NCBI GenBank assembly: GCA_024638265.1
Contig: JAHEKQ010000019.1
Span: 1 to 43,879, forward strand
Direction of reading: 5' to 3'
Source: Flammeovirgaceae bacterium
GTDB lineage: Bacteria; Bacteroidota; Bacteroidia; Cytophagales; Cyclobacteriaceae
Length of the DNA: 43,879 nucleotides
A model generated the notes under the pieces. That model searched no databases, was not told the DNA's origin, and saw only the letters and a list, made by a program, of their open reading frames with translations. Made by a program: the position numbers and the translations under genes. Below are positions 1 through 6,798 of the stretch, piece after piece. Positions within the stretch are counted from its first letter, which is position 1. Each line of letters opens with the position of its first letter.

Positions 1-261
1 GTATCCAACAGCCAATAAAGCATAACCCATATTATTCAGGCTATCACGTTTTGATTTTAAGTAATTTCTGGTCCAGTCATTGCCACCCCCACCTCCGCCA
101 AAGGCTACGATTAATGGCTGCATGTCCGATGCTCCGAGGTATAATTCTGATTCAACAATCCCATGCTTATCAGACAAATCCGGGACATAGGAGAATAGAT
201 AGACTAACCCAATTAAGAGAATGATGATTATCGATAGTATTATTTTGATTCCGGTGCTCAT
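1..261 (-). CDS. Alpha/beta hydrolase, BAAT/dienelactone-hydrolase-like (N-terminal part, runs off the window)
   Basis: Only the first 87 codons are inside the window. The start ATG is at 261. Residues 5-25 form a hydrophobic anchor or signal segment with no lipobox, so the protein is probably exported or membrane-anchored. Residues about 52-90 carry a strand followed by a glycine-rich loop (PLIVAFGGGGGGNDW) and a second strand (YALLAVGY). That pattern is what bile-acid-CoA:amino-acid N-acyltransferase / acyl-CoA thioesterase C-terminal domains and related hydrolases show at the oxyanion loop. The catalytic serine, aspartate and histidine would lie beyond the left edge, so function is a family-level guess. 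The upstream region (262-728) has no gene on either strand. Confidence 0.6.
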   Translation of the reverse strand, partial: MSTGIKIILSIIIILLIGLVYLFSYVPDLSDKHGIVESELYLGASDMQPLIVAFGGGGGGNDWTRNYLKSKRDSLNNMGYALLAVGY

Positions 262-354
262 GAACTGTTGCTTTTATTTCTGTACAAAGCTAACAGTTCA
301 AGGATTTGATCAGTCCGACATAGACCTGACATTTAGCCGACACTTTAGTGCGGT

Positions 355-378
355 GGTTGGTTGGTGAGTTGGTGAGTT
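355..378. repeat. Octamer tandem repeat
   Basis: Three consecutive 8-base units, GGTTGGTT then GGTGAGTT twice, directly followed by the related GGTCTGAC. It belongs to the set of period-7/8 intergenic arrays seen throughout this window. Confidence 0.6.
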
Positions 379-452
379 GGTCTGACTACTGTTTCAGTAG
401 TTGAAACGTTCAAAGGGGCTTCACGAGGTGCAATTTGTCCAAACTTTGCTTC

Positions 453-484
453 CCCCCTTCTCCATTGCCGAATGGAGAAGGGGG
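453..484. repeat. Perfect 14-bp inverted repeat with GCCG loop
   Basis: The left arm 453-466 (CCCCCTTCTCCATT) pairs exactly with 471-484 around the four-base loop GCCG. There is no T-run after it on either strand, so it is not a standard intrinsic terminator. The right arm continues into TTAGGGGG. It may be a dispersed intergenic palindrome or a processing/stability hairpin. Confidence 0.7.
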
Positions 485-511
485 TTAGGGGGATGAGGTC
501 TTAGGTAAGGC

Positions 512-532
512 GGGATTAGCTTCGCTGATCCC
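512..532 (+). repeat. Covarying hairpin, copy 1
   Basis: Arms 512-520 (GGGATTAGC) and 524-532 (GCTGATCCC) form nine pairs, one of them T-G, around the loop TTC. Copy 2 at 614-634 keeps the same stem length, the same T-G wobble and the same TTC loop, but the two inner pairs change from G-C and C-G to A-T and T-A. Confidence 0.65.
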
Positions 533-576
533 AAAGGGGAGCGTCTAATTACTTACTAAAGCTGACTGCTGGAATC

Positions 577-600
577 TTTGCGTCTCTGAGTCTCTGCGTG
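577..600. repeat. Octamer tandem repeat (TTTGCGTC / TCTGAGTC / TCTGCGTG)
   Basis: Three related 8-base units in a row, lying between the two covarying hairpins. From memory, similar 'tctctgcgt' strings occur in intergenic DNA of various bacteria; that is recall and not a search result. Confidence 0.5.
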
Positions 601-613
601 AAACAAAACCGAC

Positions 614-634
614 GGGATTAATTTCATTGATCCC
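614..634 (+). repeat. Covarying hairpin, copy 2
   Basis: Arms 614-622 (GGGATTAAT) and 626-634 (ATTGATCCC) with loop TTC. Relative to copy 1 at 512-532, both sides of the two innermost pairs changed together so that pairing is kept. An A/G-rich stretch (AAAGGGG or AAGAGGGG) follows both copies. Confidence 0.65.
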
Positions 635-728
635 CAAGAGGGGTGTGTCAATACTGCATTAAGCTGCGGGCTGACGCCCTGGTTTTTCATTCGAAATAAT
701 CTCAAGCAAGCTTGGATTACTTCTTCAT

Positions 729-753
729 AAAAAAACCCGTACTGACGTACGGG
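729..753 (-). terminator. Intrinsic terminator of tRNA-Gly
   Basis: On the minus strand the stem CCCGTAC/GTACGGG (736-742 with 747-753, four-base loop) is followed by seven T (735-729). It begins 15 bases after the tRNA 3' end, so it ends the tRNA transcript. Confidence 0.9.
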
Positions 754-768
754 CTTAATGAAGTGTTG

Positions 769-841
<73 letters not shown>

Positions 842-861
842 GTATTCCCCGAAAGGGACTG

Positions 862-891
862 CAAATTTAAGCATGGAGTCATTATTTCCAA
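862..891 (-). promoter_or_regulatory. Promoter of tRNA-Gly, Bacteroidota type
   Basis: Minus-strand TTG (891-889), a 19-base spacer and TAAATTTG (869-862) match the phylum's -33 TTG / -7 TAnnTTTG pattern. The box ends 21 bases before the tRNA 5' end, which predicts a short 5' leader removed by RNase P. Confidence 0.8.
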
Positions 892-925
892 TATCTTAGA
901 TAGAATATTCACCAAGTACGAAGTC

Positions 926-1315
926 ATGAAAGAAAAACTGGAAATGTCAGAATTCTTCCCCGTGGAACCCGAAGTGATTTACAGGGCATGGCTCTCCAGT
1001 GAGGGGCATAGCCAAATGACGGGAGGGGAGGCCTCTTGTACCGACAAGGAAGGCGATGCCTTTACGGCTTGGGATGGTTATATCTGGGGTGCAAATCTCG
1101 AACTTACTCCCTACAGTGAGATCCATCAAACCTGGCGGACGACTGAGTTTGCCGATGGGGACGAAGACTCCCACCTGGTGATCAAACTGGAACCGGAGAA
1201 CTCAGGCACCCGACTGATGCTCATCCATATTAATATTCCCGAAGGACAAACCCAGTATGAGCAGGGGTGGATTGATCACTACTTTACGCCTATGAAAGAG
1301 TATTTCGGCGAATAA
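926..1315 (+). CDS. SRPBCC / AHSA1-like domain protein
   Basis: This 129-residue protein is built entirely of an SRPBCC (START-like, AHSA1) fold. The N-terminus has the typical FFPVEPEVIYRAWLSSEGHSQMTG segment (described here in part: residues about 9-30, with VIYRAW and a following MTGG), then GDAFTAWDGYIWG near residue 45, EIHQTWRT, and a C-terminal helix GWIDHYFTPMKEYF. Such domains bind hydrophobic ligands or partner proteins; the ligand is unknown. I chose ATG 926 because the longer frame from 815 starts inside the tRNA gene and its extra 37 residues do not fit the family. The stop codon overlaps the first of four TTGAAC palindromes (1314-1446). Confidence 0.85.
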   Translation: MKEKLEMSEFFPVEPEVIYRAWLSSEGHSQMTGGEASCTDKEGDAFTAWDGYIWGANLELTPYSEIHQTWRTTEFADGDEDSHLVIKLEPENSGTRLMLIHINIPEGQTQYEQGWIDHYFTPMKEYFGE

Positions 1316-1446
1316 ATTGAACGAATGTTCAATTTAATGGGTACTCAGACAGTAATATTGAACAAACGTTCAACTTTTTTTAGAAAATTGAGCTTGGAAA
1401 TTGAACAAACGTTCAAGATTTAAACAGTAATTGAACGATCGTTCAA
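1314..1446. promoter_or_regulatory. Array of four TetR-like operator palindromes
   Basis: Four copies of the 16-base palindrome TTGAACRAWYGTTCAA lie at 1317-1332, 1358-1373, 1401-1416 and 1431-1446. The central bases are GAAT, AAAC, AAAC and GATC; the last copy is a perfect palindrome. Centres are 41, 43 and 30 bases apart, close to 4, 4 and 3 helical turns, so all copies face roughly the same side of the DNA. Palindromes of this size are bound by TetR-family acyl-CoA regulators such as B. subtilis FadR. The position is odd: the array fills the gap between the 3' ends of two convergent genes and is not upstream of either. Copy 2 is followed by seven T and could also act as a weak terminator for the plus-strand gene. 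Confidence 0.7.
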
Positions 1447-1448
1447 CT

Positions 1449-2654
1449 TTAAACACTCTCAAGGACAACGGCATATCCCTGGCCCACTCCCACGCACATA
1501 GTACAAAGTGCATAACGTCCATTCTTCTCTTGTAATTGTAGCGCCGCGGTGTAGGTGATCCTTGCACCGGACATACCCAGCGGATGACCCAGTGAGATCG
1601 CTCCCCCGTTCGGATTAATCCTTGGATCATCATCAGGCAATCCCCATGAACGGATACAGGCCAGGCTCTGTGCTGCAAAAGCCTCATTCAATTCAATGAC
1701 ATCCAGGTCTTCAAAGCTGATACCAGCTTTTTCCAACGCACGATTTGAAGCTTCTACCGGTCCTATACCCATGATCCTGGGCTCTACTCCCACTACTTGT
1801 GAAGAGATGACCCTTGCCATGGGCTTCAGTCCATATTTCTCAACGGCACTGTCAGAAGCAACAAGAATTGCTGATGACCCATCGTTAAGTCCGGAGGCAT
1901 TCCCAGCTGTTATCGTTCCACCTTCCTTCCGGAATGCAGGCTTCAACCCGGCGAGCGCTTCGAGCGTAGTTTCCGGGCGGATAAATTCATCGTGTTCGAA
2001 AATTTCCGGATCACCTTTTCGGCGCGGTATCGATACAGGACTGATCTCCTTCGCAAGACGTCCGGATTCCCTTGCGGCGGCAGACTTCTTATGACTTGAT
2101 AGCGCAAAACGGTCCTGATCTTCACGCGACACCTGGTGAATATCCACCAGGTTTTCCGCGGTTTCTCCCATGGCCTCGGTACCGTAGAGCTTATGCATTT
2201 TAGGATTGACAAACCGCCACCCGAAACTGCTGTCGTACATCCGGGCGTCATTCCCATAAGGAAGGGCACTCTTCGAGATTACATAAGGACTGCGAGTCAT
2301 ATGTTCAACTCCCCCGCTGATGAAAAGGTCACCATCGCCAGCCTTGATGGCTCGGGAAGCATGAATAATAGCAGACATTCCTGAAGAGCACAATCGGTTG
2401 ATCGTTTCACCCGGAACCGATACGGGCAATCCCGCCAGGAGTGATGCCATTCGTGCCACATTCCGGTTGTCCTCCCCCGCCTGGTTAGCACAACCCATGA
2501 TCACATCATCAATCAATGACGGATCAAGTTCCGGATGCCTGGCCATCAATTCCCTGATGACATGAGCCGCCAGATCATCAGCCCTTACCTCTGAAAGCCC
2601 TCCACGAAAACGGGCAATTGGGGTTCGAACCCCGTCGATGATATATGCTTCCAT
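1449..2654 (-). CDS. Acetyl-CoA acyltransferase (thiolase), 3-oxoadipyl-CoA-thiolase-like
   Basis: The 401-residue product is a full-length thiolase that cleaves a 3-oxoacyl-CoA with CoA to acetyl-CoA and a shortened acyl-CoA. The nucleophilic cysteine lies in RLCSSGMSAI (about residue 88), followed by GGVEHMTRSPYV, NEAFAAQ, GGAISLGHPLGMSGAR with the catalytic histidine, and the second cysteine in CTMCVGVGQG. The internal SSFGWRFVNPKM stretch and the CVGVGQG ending resemble PcaF/PaaJ, but use in fatty-acid beta-oxidation is equally possible. ATG 2654 is chosen over an in-frame TTG six codons earlier because GAGGAGA lies directly before the ATG. No partner hydratase/dehydrogenase gene is adjacent. 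Four TetR-like palindromes begin three bases beyond its stop codon. Confidence 0.93.
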   Translation of the reverse strand: MEAYIIDGVRTPIARFRGGLSEVRADDLAAHVIRELMARHPELDPSLIDDVIMGCANQAGEDNRNVARMASLLAGLPVSVPGETINRLCSSGMSAIIHASRAIKAGDGDLFISGGVEHMTRSPYVISKSALPYGNDARMYDSSFGWRFVNPKMHKLYGTEAMGETAENLVDIHQVSREDQDRFALSSHKKSAAARESGRLAKEISPVSIPRRKGDPEIFEHDEFIRPETTLEALAGLKPAFRKEGGTITAGNASGLNDGSSAILVASDSAVEKYGLKPMARVISSQVVGVEPRIMGIGPVEASNRALEKAGISFEDLDVIELNEAFAAQSLACIRSWGLPDDDPRINPNGGAISLGHPLGMSGARITYTAALQLQEKNGRYALCTMCVGVGQGYAVVLESV

Positions 2655-2833
2655 CTTTAAATTTCTCCTCAAGGTCGGAAACCTCGCATTTTTTACAAAG
2701 CCAGACCCAGATTCATAAGTGTTTTGGGTGATTTTACCCTAATAGTCTTAAAGAAAAGAGAATTTTCTGGTCATTCAGACTCATTTTTCATGCCCATCAT
2801 AAATTCAAAGGGTACAGAGTAATGAAAGAGATG

Positions 2834-2841
2834 TAAATTTG
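2834..2841 (+). promoter_or_regulatory. Possible -7 box close to a start codon
   Basis: TAAATTTG matches TAnnTTTG exactly and ends four bases before the ATG of the gene at 2846. If used, the transcript would start at or next to the ATG and be leaderless. No clear TTG was found at the expected -33 distance, so support is partial. Confidence 0.4.
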
Positions 2842-2845
2842 CTAC

Positions 2846-3733
2846 ATGGGGAAAACAATAGTTTTTTGCTGTCTCGTTGTGGGATTTTGGTCATGCTCAG
2901 AGGTTCCGGAAAGAGAAGTAGATGAGATGGTAATTGGTGACGGTTTATGTGAATTCAACGGAGTGGATTCTTCTTTAGAATTGTGCCTGGATGATTATGG
3001 CAATTCAACCTTTGAAATTGTTACATGGAATGTCGAACAGTTCCCGCTGGATTTTAACAATACGGTACCTTCCCTTGTCCATATGATTAACAATATCAAT
3101 GCAGATGTAATTGCTTTTCAGGAAGTCCGAAATCCGGCAGTATTTCTTCAGCTGGACATGGATTTAACGGAATGGGTGGGAGAATTTATTGAGCTGGAAG
3201 GAGACCTCGATCTTGCCTTTCTATTCAAAAAATGCGAGATCGTATCATATACAGAACCTACTGCTATATTAAACAATATTTGGCCGAGGCCACCCGTCCA
3301 GACAAAAGTGAAACACTACAACGGTCTTGAACTGACGATAATAAATATCCATCTCAAATGTTGTGGGGGTAGTGATAATATAGCTATACGTGAGAGTGCT
3401 TCCAATGACATTAAGAATTATTTGGATACGGAATATGAAAAGGAATCAGTCGTTGTGTTAGGTGACTTTAATGACGTGATTTCAGTTCAAGGTCCATTTT
3501 CAAATTTCATTTCTGATTCGGACAGTTACCGTTTTGCAGACCAGGCAATAGCAGAGGGAAGTTCTGATAATTGGAGCTATCCGTCGTGGCCCAGCCATAT
3601 TGACCATATACTCATATCAAATGAACTTTCCACCCGGATTCAAACTACTCAGACCCTTACCATTGATAATTGTTTTGCTGATTATGAAAAATATATCAGC
3701 GACCACCGGCCGGTGATGGTAGTATTGGAGTAG
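2846..3733 (+). CDS. Endonuclease/exonuclease/phosphatase (EEP) family lipoprotein
   Basis: The 295-residue protein starts with a short hydrophobic signal ending in a cysteine (FWSC, residues about 14-17), a slightly irregular lipobox, so it is likely a lipoprotein. The rest is one EEP metal-dependent phosphoesterase domain with all motifs in order: TWNVEQF, FQEV with the metal-binding glutamate, NIHLK, GDFND, the SHIDHIL motif and the C-terminal SDHRPV with the catalytic Asp-His. This fold covers DNases, phosphodiesterases and phosphatases; the substrate cannot be read from the sequence. An extracytoplasmic nuclease or phosphatase role is the simplest reading. The gene stands alone between the thiolase and a repeat-rich spacer. 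Confidence 0.88.
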   Translation: MGKTIVFCCLVVGFWSCSEVPEREVDEMVIGDGLCEFNGVDSSLELCLDDYGNSTFEIVTWNVEQFPLDFNNTVPSLVHMINNINADVIAFQEVRNPAVFLQLDMDLTEWVGEFIELEGDLDLAFLFKKCEIVSYTEPTAILNNIWPRPPVQTKVKHYNGLELTIINIHLKCCGGSDNIAIRESASNDIKNYLDTEYEKESVVVLGDFNDVISVQGPFSNFISDSDSYRFADQAIAEGSSDNWSYPSWPSHIDHILISNELSTRIQTTQTLTIDNCFADYEKYISDHRPVMVVLE

Positions 3734-3746
3734 GTTGGGAAGTTAA

Positions 3747-3794
3747 AAAGTCAAAGTGCAGAGTGAAAAGTGTAAAGTGTAAAATCGCACTTTG
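3747..3794. repeat. Heptamer tandem repeat with an inverted end
   Basis: Five 7-base units run from 3747 to 3781: AAAGTCA, AAGTGCA, GAGTGAA, AAGTGTA, AAGTGTA. The segment CAAAGTGC (3752-3759) is the exact reverse complement of GCACTTTG (3787-3794), so the array can fold into a long hairpin. It starts 13 bases after the EEP gene stop and might contribute to its termination. Confidence 0.55.
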
Positions 3795-3907
3795 CATCAG
3801 TTTCTTAAAATATCATGTACTTACCAGCTATAGGCCTCAGCCTCGAGAACCTTTTTGATTTCTACCACTCAAGCTGTCGCCTGAACAGTTGAACCACTGA
3901 ACCCACT

Positions 3908-3942
3908 GTTAGTTGTTAGTCGTTAGTTGTTAGTTCGTAGCT
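3908..3942. repeat. Heptamer tandem repeat GTTAGTY reaching a stop codon
   Basis: Four units (GTTAGTT, GTTAGTC, GTTAGTT, GTTAGTT) fill 3908-3935, and a fifth degenerate unit overlaps the stop codon of the amidohydrolase (3943-3941). Bases 3902-3919 reappear exactly in reverse complement at 12196-12213. Confidence 0.6.
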
Positions 3943-5548
3943 AATCCCTTTCGGCCTTCTGCTTCTTCACCATTTCCTCCACATCCTTAAGCAGCTGCTT
4001 GGCATCGAAGATGATCCCGTCCTTGATTGTATATTCAACGCCACCTACTCGTTCTACTTCACCGGTCTCGTCGTTGAGTTTGACCGCACCGGTTCCGTAG
4101 AGAACTTTGAAGTTCTCCAGGGGATTTTCGTCGACGATCAGCAAATCGGCCTTCAACCCGGGCCTGATGACACCGTACTCTATGGGCTTTCTTTTTGGAT
4201 AGAATATTTCCTCGGCGCCATGCATGGTGGCGGCCCTTACCACCTCAAGTGGATGAAAACCTGCTTCCTGCAATAATTCCAGTTCCAGGATGGTACCAAA
4301 CCCGTAAAGCTGGTAGATGAATCCTGAATCGCTGCCAACCGTGATCCTGCCCCCCTTGTTCTTATAATCCTGAAGGAACTCCATCCATTTCTGGTAGAAC
4401 TTCTTCCAGGCCACTTCGTCGTGGGTGGTCCAGTAGAACCAATAGGCGCCATGGCTCACCCGGCTGGGCTGGTAGAAGTCCATAAGACTGGGCAGTGTGT
4501 AGATCTCATGCCAATCGGCATTCCTTGCACGCATTACGTCCCTCCCGGCGGAATATATCGTCATGGTGGGATTGATAAAAAAATTAAGCTCCAGGAATTT
4601 ATCGAGCAGGGCATTCCATTCTTCACTACCCCTATCATGGATCAGATTCCATTGCCTGGCCACCTGCCCGAATCGGTGCTGTTCATCCTGGTAATTCATA
4701 TCGAGCGGGAAGGGCTGAACATCATAACCGTCGTATAGGGCCTCGAAAAGCCCATAATAGTGGGTCATGCCGGTCATTCCCAATTTTGCGGCATCCAGGG
4801 CATTCATTTGCGCCACACCCATCTGGTCGAGGTGGGCCGTTGAACCCATGCCCAGCTTATTAGCTTCGCTGATCAGGGCCCCCATGATCTCCGGACGGAA
4901 AGCCCCGAGCTTCAATCCATCCACTCCTTTTTTATGTGCATACTGCACCCATTCCCGGGCATCAGCAGGGGTGTTGATTCGTCTGCCATTCCACTCTTTC
5001 CCACTGCCGGGGCGCTGGAATGAAACGATTCTAGGGGCTGTTATCTCATTGGCAGCTGATCTCTTTTTCTCACTCAAGCTCCATTCCAGTGGACCGTCGG
5101 GAACTCCACGAACAGTGGTAATGCCATGCCCGAGCCAAAGTTTGTATACATATTCTGCTTCAGGAGCTTTTGGTACTCCGCCGGTGTGCACATGAAGGTC
5201 GACGATGCCGGGCATCACATACTTCCCATGAGCGTCAATTTCTTTAGTGGCATCTTTGGGCCGTCTTTCTTCATTTATGGGAAGTTTCGGGTAGCCCACT
5301 CTTCGAACCTGTACAATTTTATCGTTTTCCACTACAATATCCACAGGACCAATTGGAGGCGCACCGCTTCCATCAATCAGGGTGGCCCCCCGGATGATGA
5401 GTCGGTCAAACGGGCCTTCACCTTCTGCCCTGTCAGGGCCCGGTTTTACCTGGGCCACAGCGGCAACAACGGCGATGATCATAACGATGGCGAGGATTAT
5501 CCAATGAAGACGGGGACGGCGATGCATACGATAAAGGTTTTGGTACAT
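3941..5548 (-). CDS. Membrane-anchored metal-dependent amidohydrolase
   Basis: The 535-residue protein has a basic N-terminus and one hydrophobic segment (about residues 15-33), either an uncleaved anchor or a signal peptide. The amidohydrolase-superfamily barrel follows with a complete set of candidate metal ligands: HVH at residues 119-121, a lysine in GLKLG near 213 (candidate carboxylated lysine), His 239 in TAHLD, His 263 in MTHYYG and Asp 407 in GSDSG. The N- and C-terminal beta-sandwich (LIIRGATLIDG and GLKADLLIVDENPLENF) is typical of imidazolonepropionase/prolidase-like members. The substrate is probably a cyclic amide, dipeptide or similar; I cannot assign it. ATG 5548 is preferred to an in-frame TTG five codons upstream because that TTG directly abuts GAGGAG, leaving no spacing. 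Confidence 0.87.
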   Translation of the reverse strand: MYQNLYRMHRRPRLHWIILAIVMIIAVVAAVAQVKPGPDRAEGEGPFDRLIIRGATLIDGSGAPPIGPVDIVVENDKIVQVRRVGYPKLPINEERRPKDATKEIDAHGKYVMPGIVDLHVHTGGVPKAPEAEYVYKLWLGHGITTVRGVPDGPLEWSLSEKKRSAANEITAPRIVSFQRPGSGKEWNGRRINTPADAREWVQYAHKKGVDGLKLGAFRPEIMGALISEANKLGMGSTAHLDQMGVAQMNALDAAKLGMTGMTHYYGLFEALYDGYDVQPFPLDMNYQDEQHRFGQVARQWNLIHDRGSEEWNALLDKFLELNFFINPTMTIYSAGRDVMRARNADWHEIYTLPSLMDFYQPSRVSHGAYWFYWTTHDEVAWKKFYQKWMEFLQDYKNKGGRITVGSDSGFIYQLYGFGTILELELLQEAGFHPLEVVRAATMHGAEEIFYPKRKPIEYGVIRPGLKADLLIVDENPLENFKVLYGTGAVKLNDETGEVERVGGVEYTIKDGIIFDAKQLLKDVEEMVKKQKAERD

Positions 5549-5646
5549 CCTAAATCTAGTCAACTCCTCGGAAATCTCGAACTGAGTTTGCGATTATGTG
5601 ATCAATGAACTGAAGAATGGCCTACAACAGGTACCGTAGTATGAAG

Positions 5647-6798
5647 CTACACTTCCGACAACTGGTAAATCCCACAACCCGTTTTTTTCATTTCACTCAC
5701 TGTATCCTTGATCTCAAATTGGGTTATGTTGCCAAAGCTGCCATCGCAGAAAGGACAGACTTTCAAATCACCATCGGAATCAATGTAGAGGAATCGGCCA
5801 CCGGCACCGACACATCCCACCCTGTTTTGATGATAGCCATGGTATGTAATAATGGGGTATTTCCTCCCTTTTCGCGTAAAATTCATTTTTTCATAGAATT
5901 CTGACAGGACCTTCTTCTCTTCTTTGATTAATTCTACATCTTTTTCCTTGTATGCTCCTGCTGATCTGGGCTCCATAATCTGTATGAAGCCCACTCCCAA
6001 ATCAGCTGCCAGCTCTGCATATCGTTGCAGGTTCTCCTCTCCAAGAAACTCCCGAGTTACACAAAGTGAGAGCCCCGTGATAAGTCCATGTTTTACTGCT
6101 GACTTTGCTGTTCTGGCTGCCCAATCGAAAGAGCGGTCTTTACCCCGGAATACGTCATGTTTTTCTGCCTCGAAGTGATCAATACTGACCGTCATTCCCC
6201 TGATTCCCCATTCTGCCAGCTGCCTAACCTGTTCGTCGGTTACTTTGTATCCCGACGTGACTACCATAAAATCGGAACGATCTTTAAACCGCGTGACGAG
6301 CTCCCGAATGGTATCAAGTCTGAGCATGGGTTCGCCACCTCCCAATTGAACCTGGAAAACCGCGTTTTCCTGGAATTTCTCTACGGTCCTGTACAGGAGT
6401 TCGTTGGTCAAAACTTCATGCCCATTGAGACGGTCCCATTCATAGCAATGTTCGCAGTTCAATCCGCATTTTTTTGTGATGGCCAACAGCAGGATCTTCA
6501 ACTCTTTTGGTGGGTACTTCTTATAAATCCTGTTAAGCTCACTGATATAATAGTGGTCAAATATCTTCGAAGGGAAACCGGGAGTATTGAGGTCGTAGTA
6601 ATAATAGCCACCCGCTTTGGATAGTTTGAGGTTGTTGAAATCACCCATGAACTGCCTTCGGACCTTCTCCAGCTCTTGTACACCATTTTGTGCTTCTTCA
6701 GCATTACCAAAATAATCAAAGGCCAGGCGATGCTTGATCTTTCGGATCATGCGACTGACACGCAGCCGTTCCAATGGATTTGTGACCAGCTGTTTCAT
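5647..6798 (-). CDS. Radical SAM enzyme with C-terminal SPASM-like cysteine cluster
   Basis: The 383-residue protein has the radical SAM motif CGLNCEHC at residues 111-118, where three cysteines bind the 4Fe-4S cluster that cleaves S-adenosylmethionine. GGGEP (153-157) and the following strands fit the partial TIM barrel. C-terminal cysteines at 329, 348, 351 (CPFC) and 375 look like a SPASM/twitch domain binding a further iron-sulfur cluster, as in peptide-modifying maturases. About 100 residues precede the core and match nothing I recognise. It is the last gene of a three-gene operon; its ATG shares four bases (ATGA, 6798-6795) with the stop of the upstream lipoprotein gene, so the two are probably translationally coupled. 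The substrate is unknown; no short precursor-peptide gene is visible nearby. Confidence 0.88.
   Translation of the reverse strand: MKQLVTNPLERLRVSRMIRKIKHRLAFDYFGNAEEAQNGVQELEKVRRQFMGDFNNLKLSKAGGYYYYDLNTPGFPSKIFDHYYISELNRIYKKYPPKELKILLLAITKKCGLNCEHCYEWDRLNGHEVLTNELLYRTVEKFQENAVFQVQLGGGEPMLRLDTIRELVTRFKDRSDFMVVTSGYKVTDEQVRQLAEWGIRGMTVSIDHFEAEKHDVFRGKDRSFDWAARTAKSAVKHGLITGLSLCVTREFLGEENLQRYAELAADLGVGFIQIMEPRSAGAYKEKDVELIKEEKKVLSEFYEKMNFTRKGRKYPIITYHGYHQNRVGCVGAGGRFLYIDSDGDLKVCPFCDGSFGNITQFEIKDTVSEMKKTGCGIYQLSEV

Larger units (their letters stand above)
262..728. other. Gene-free spacer, mosaic of hairpins and short tandem repeats
   Basis: No credible reading frame is present. The spacer contains an octamer tandem repeat (355-378), a TTGAA-ACG-TTCAA palindrome (401-413), a 14-bp perfect hairpin (453-484), two copies of a 9-bp hairpin with matching base-pair changes (512-532 and 614-634), another octamer array (577-600) and a GGGC-TGAC-GCCC hairpin followed by TGG and five T (668-687) that could be a weak plus-strand terminator. 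I found no TAnnTTTG promoter box on the plus strand that would drive a transcript through it. Confidence 0.6.

Noticed and set aside
4859-4874. 16-base exact match (ATTAGCTTCGCTGATC) to covarying hairpin copy 1
   Set aside because: It lies inside the amidohydrolase and codes a normal stretch (LISEANK); some 16-base matches are expected by chance in 44 kb and the hairpin arms are not complete here.
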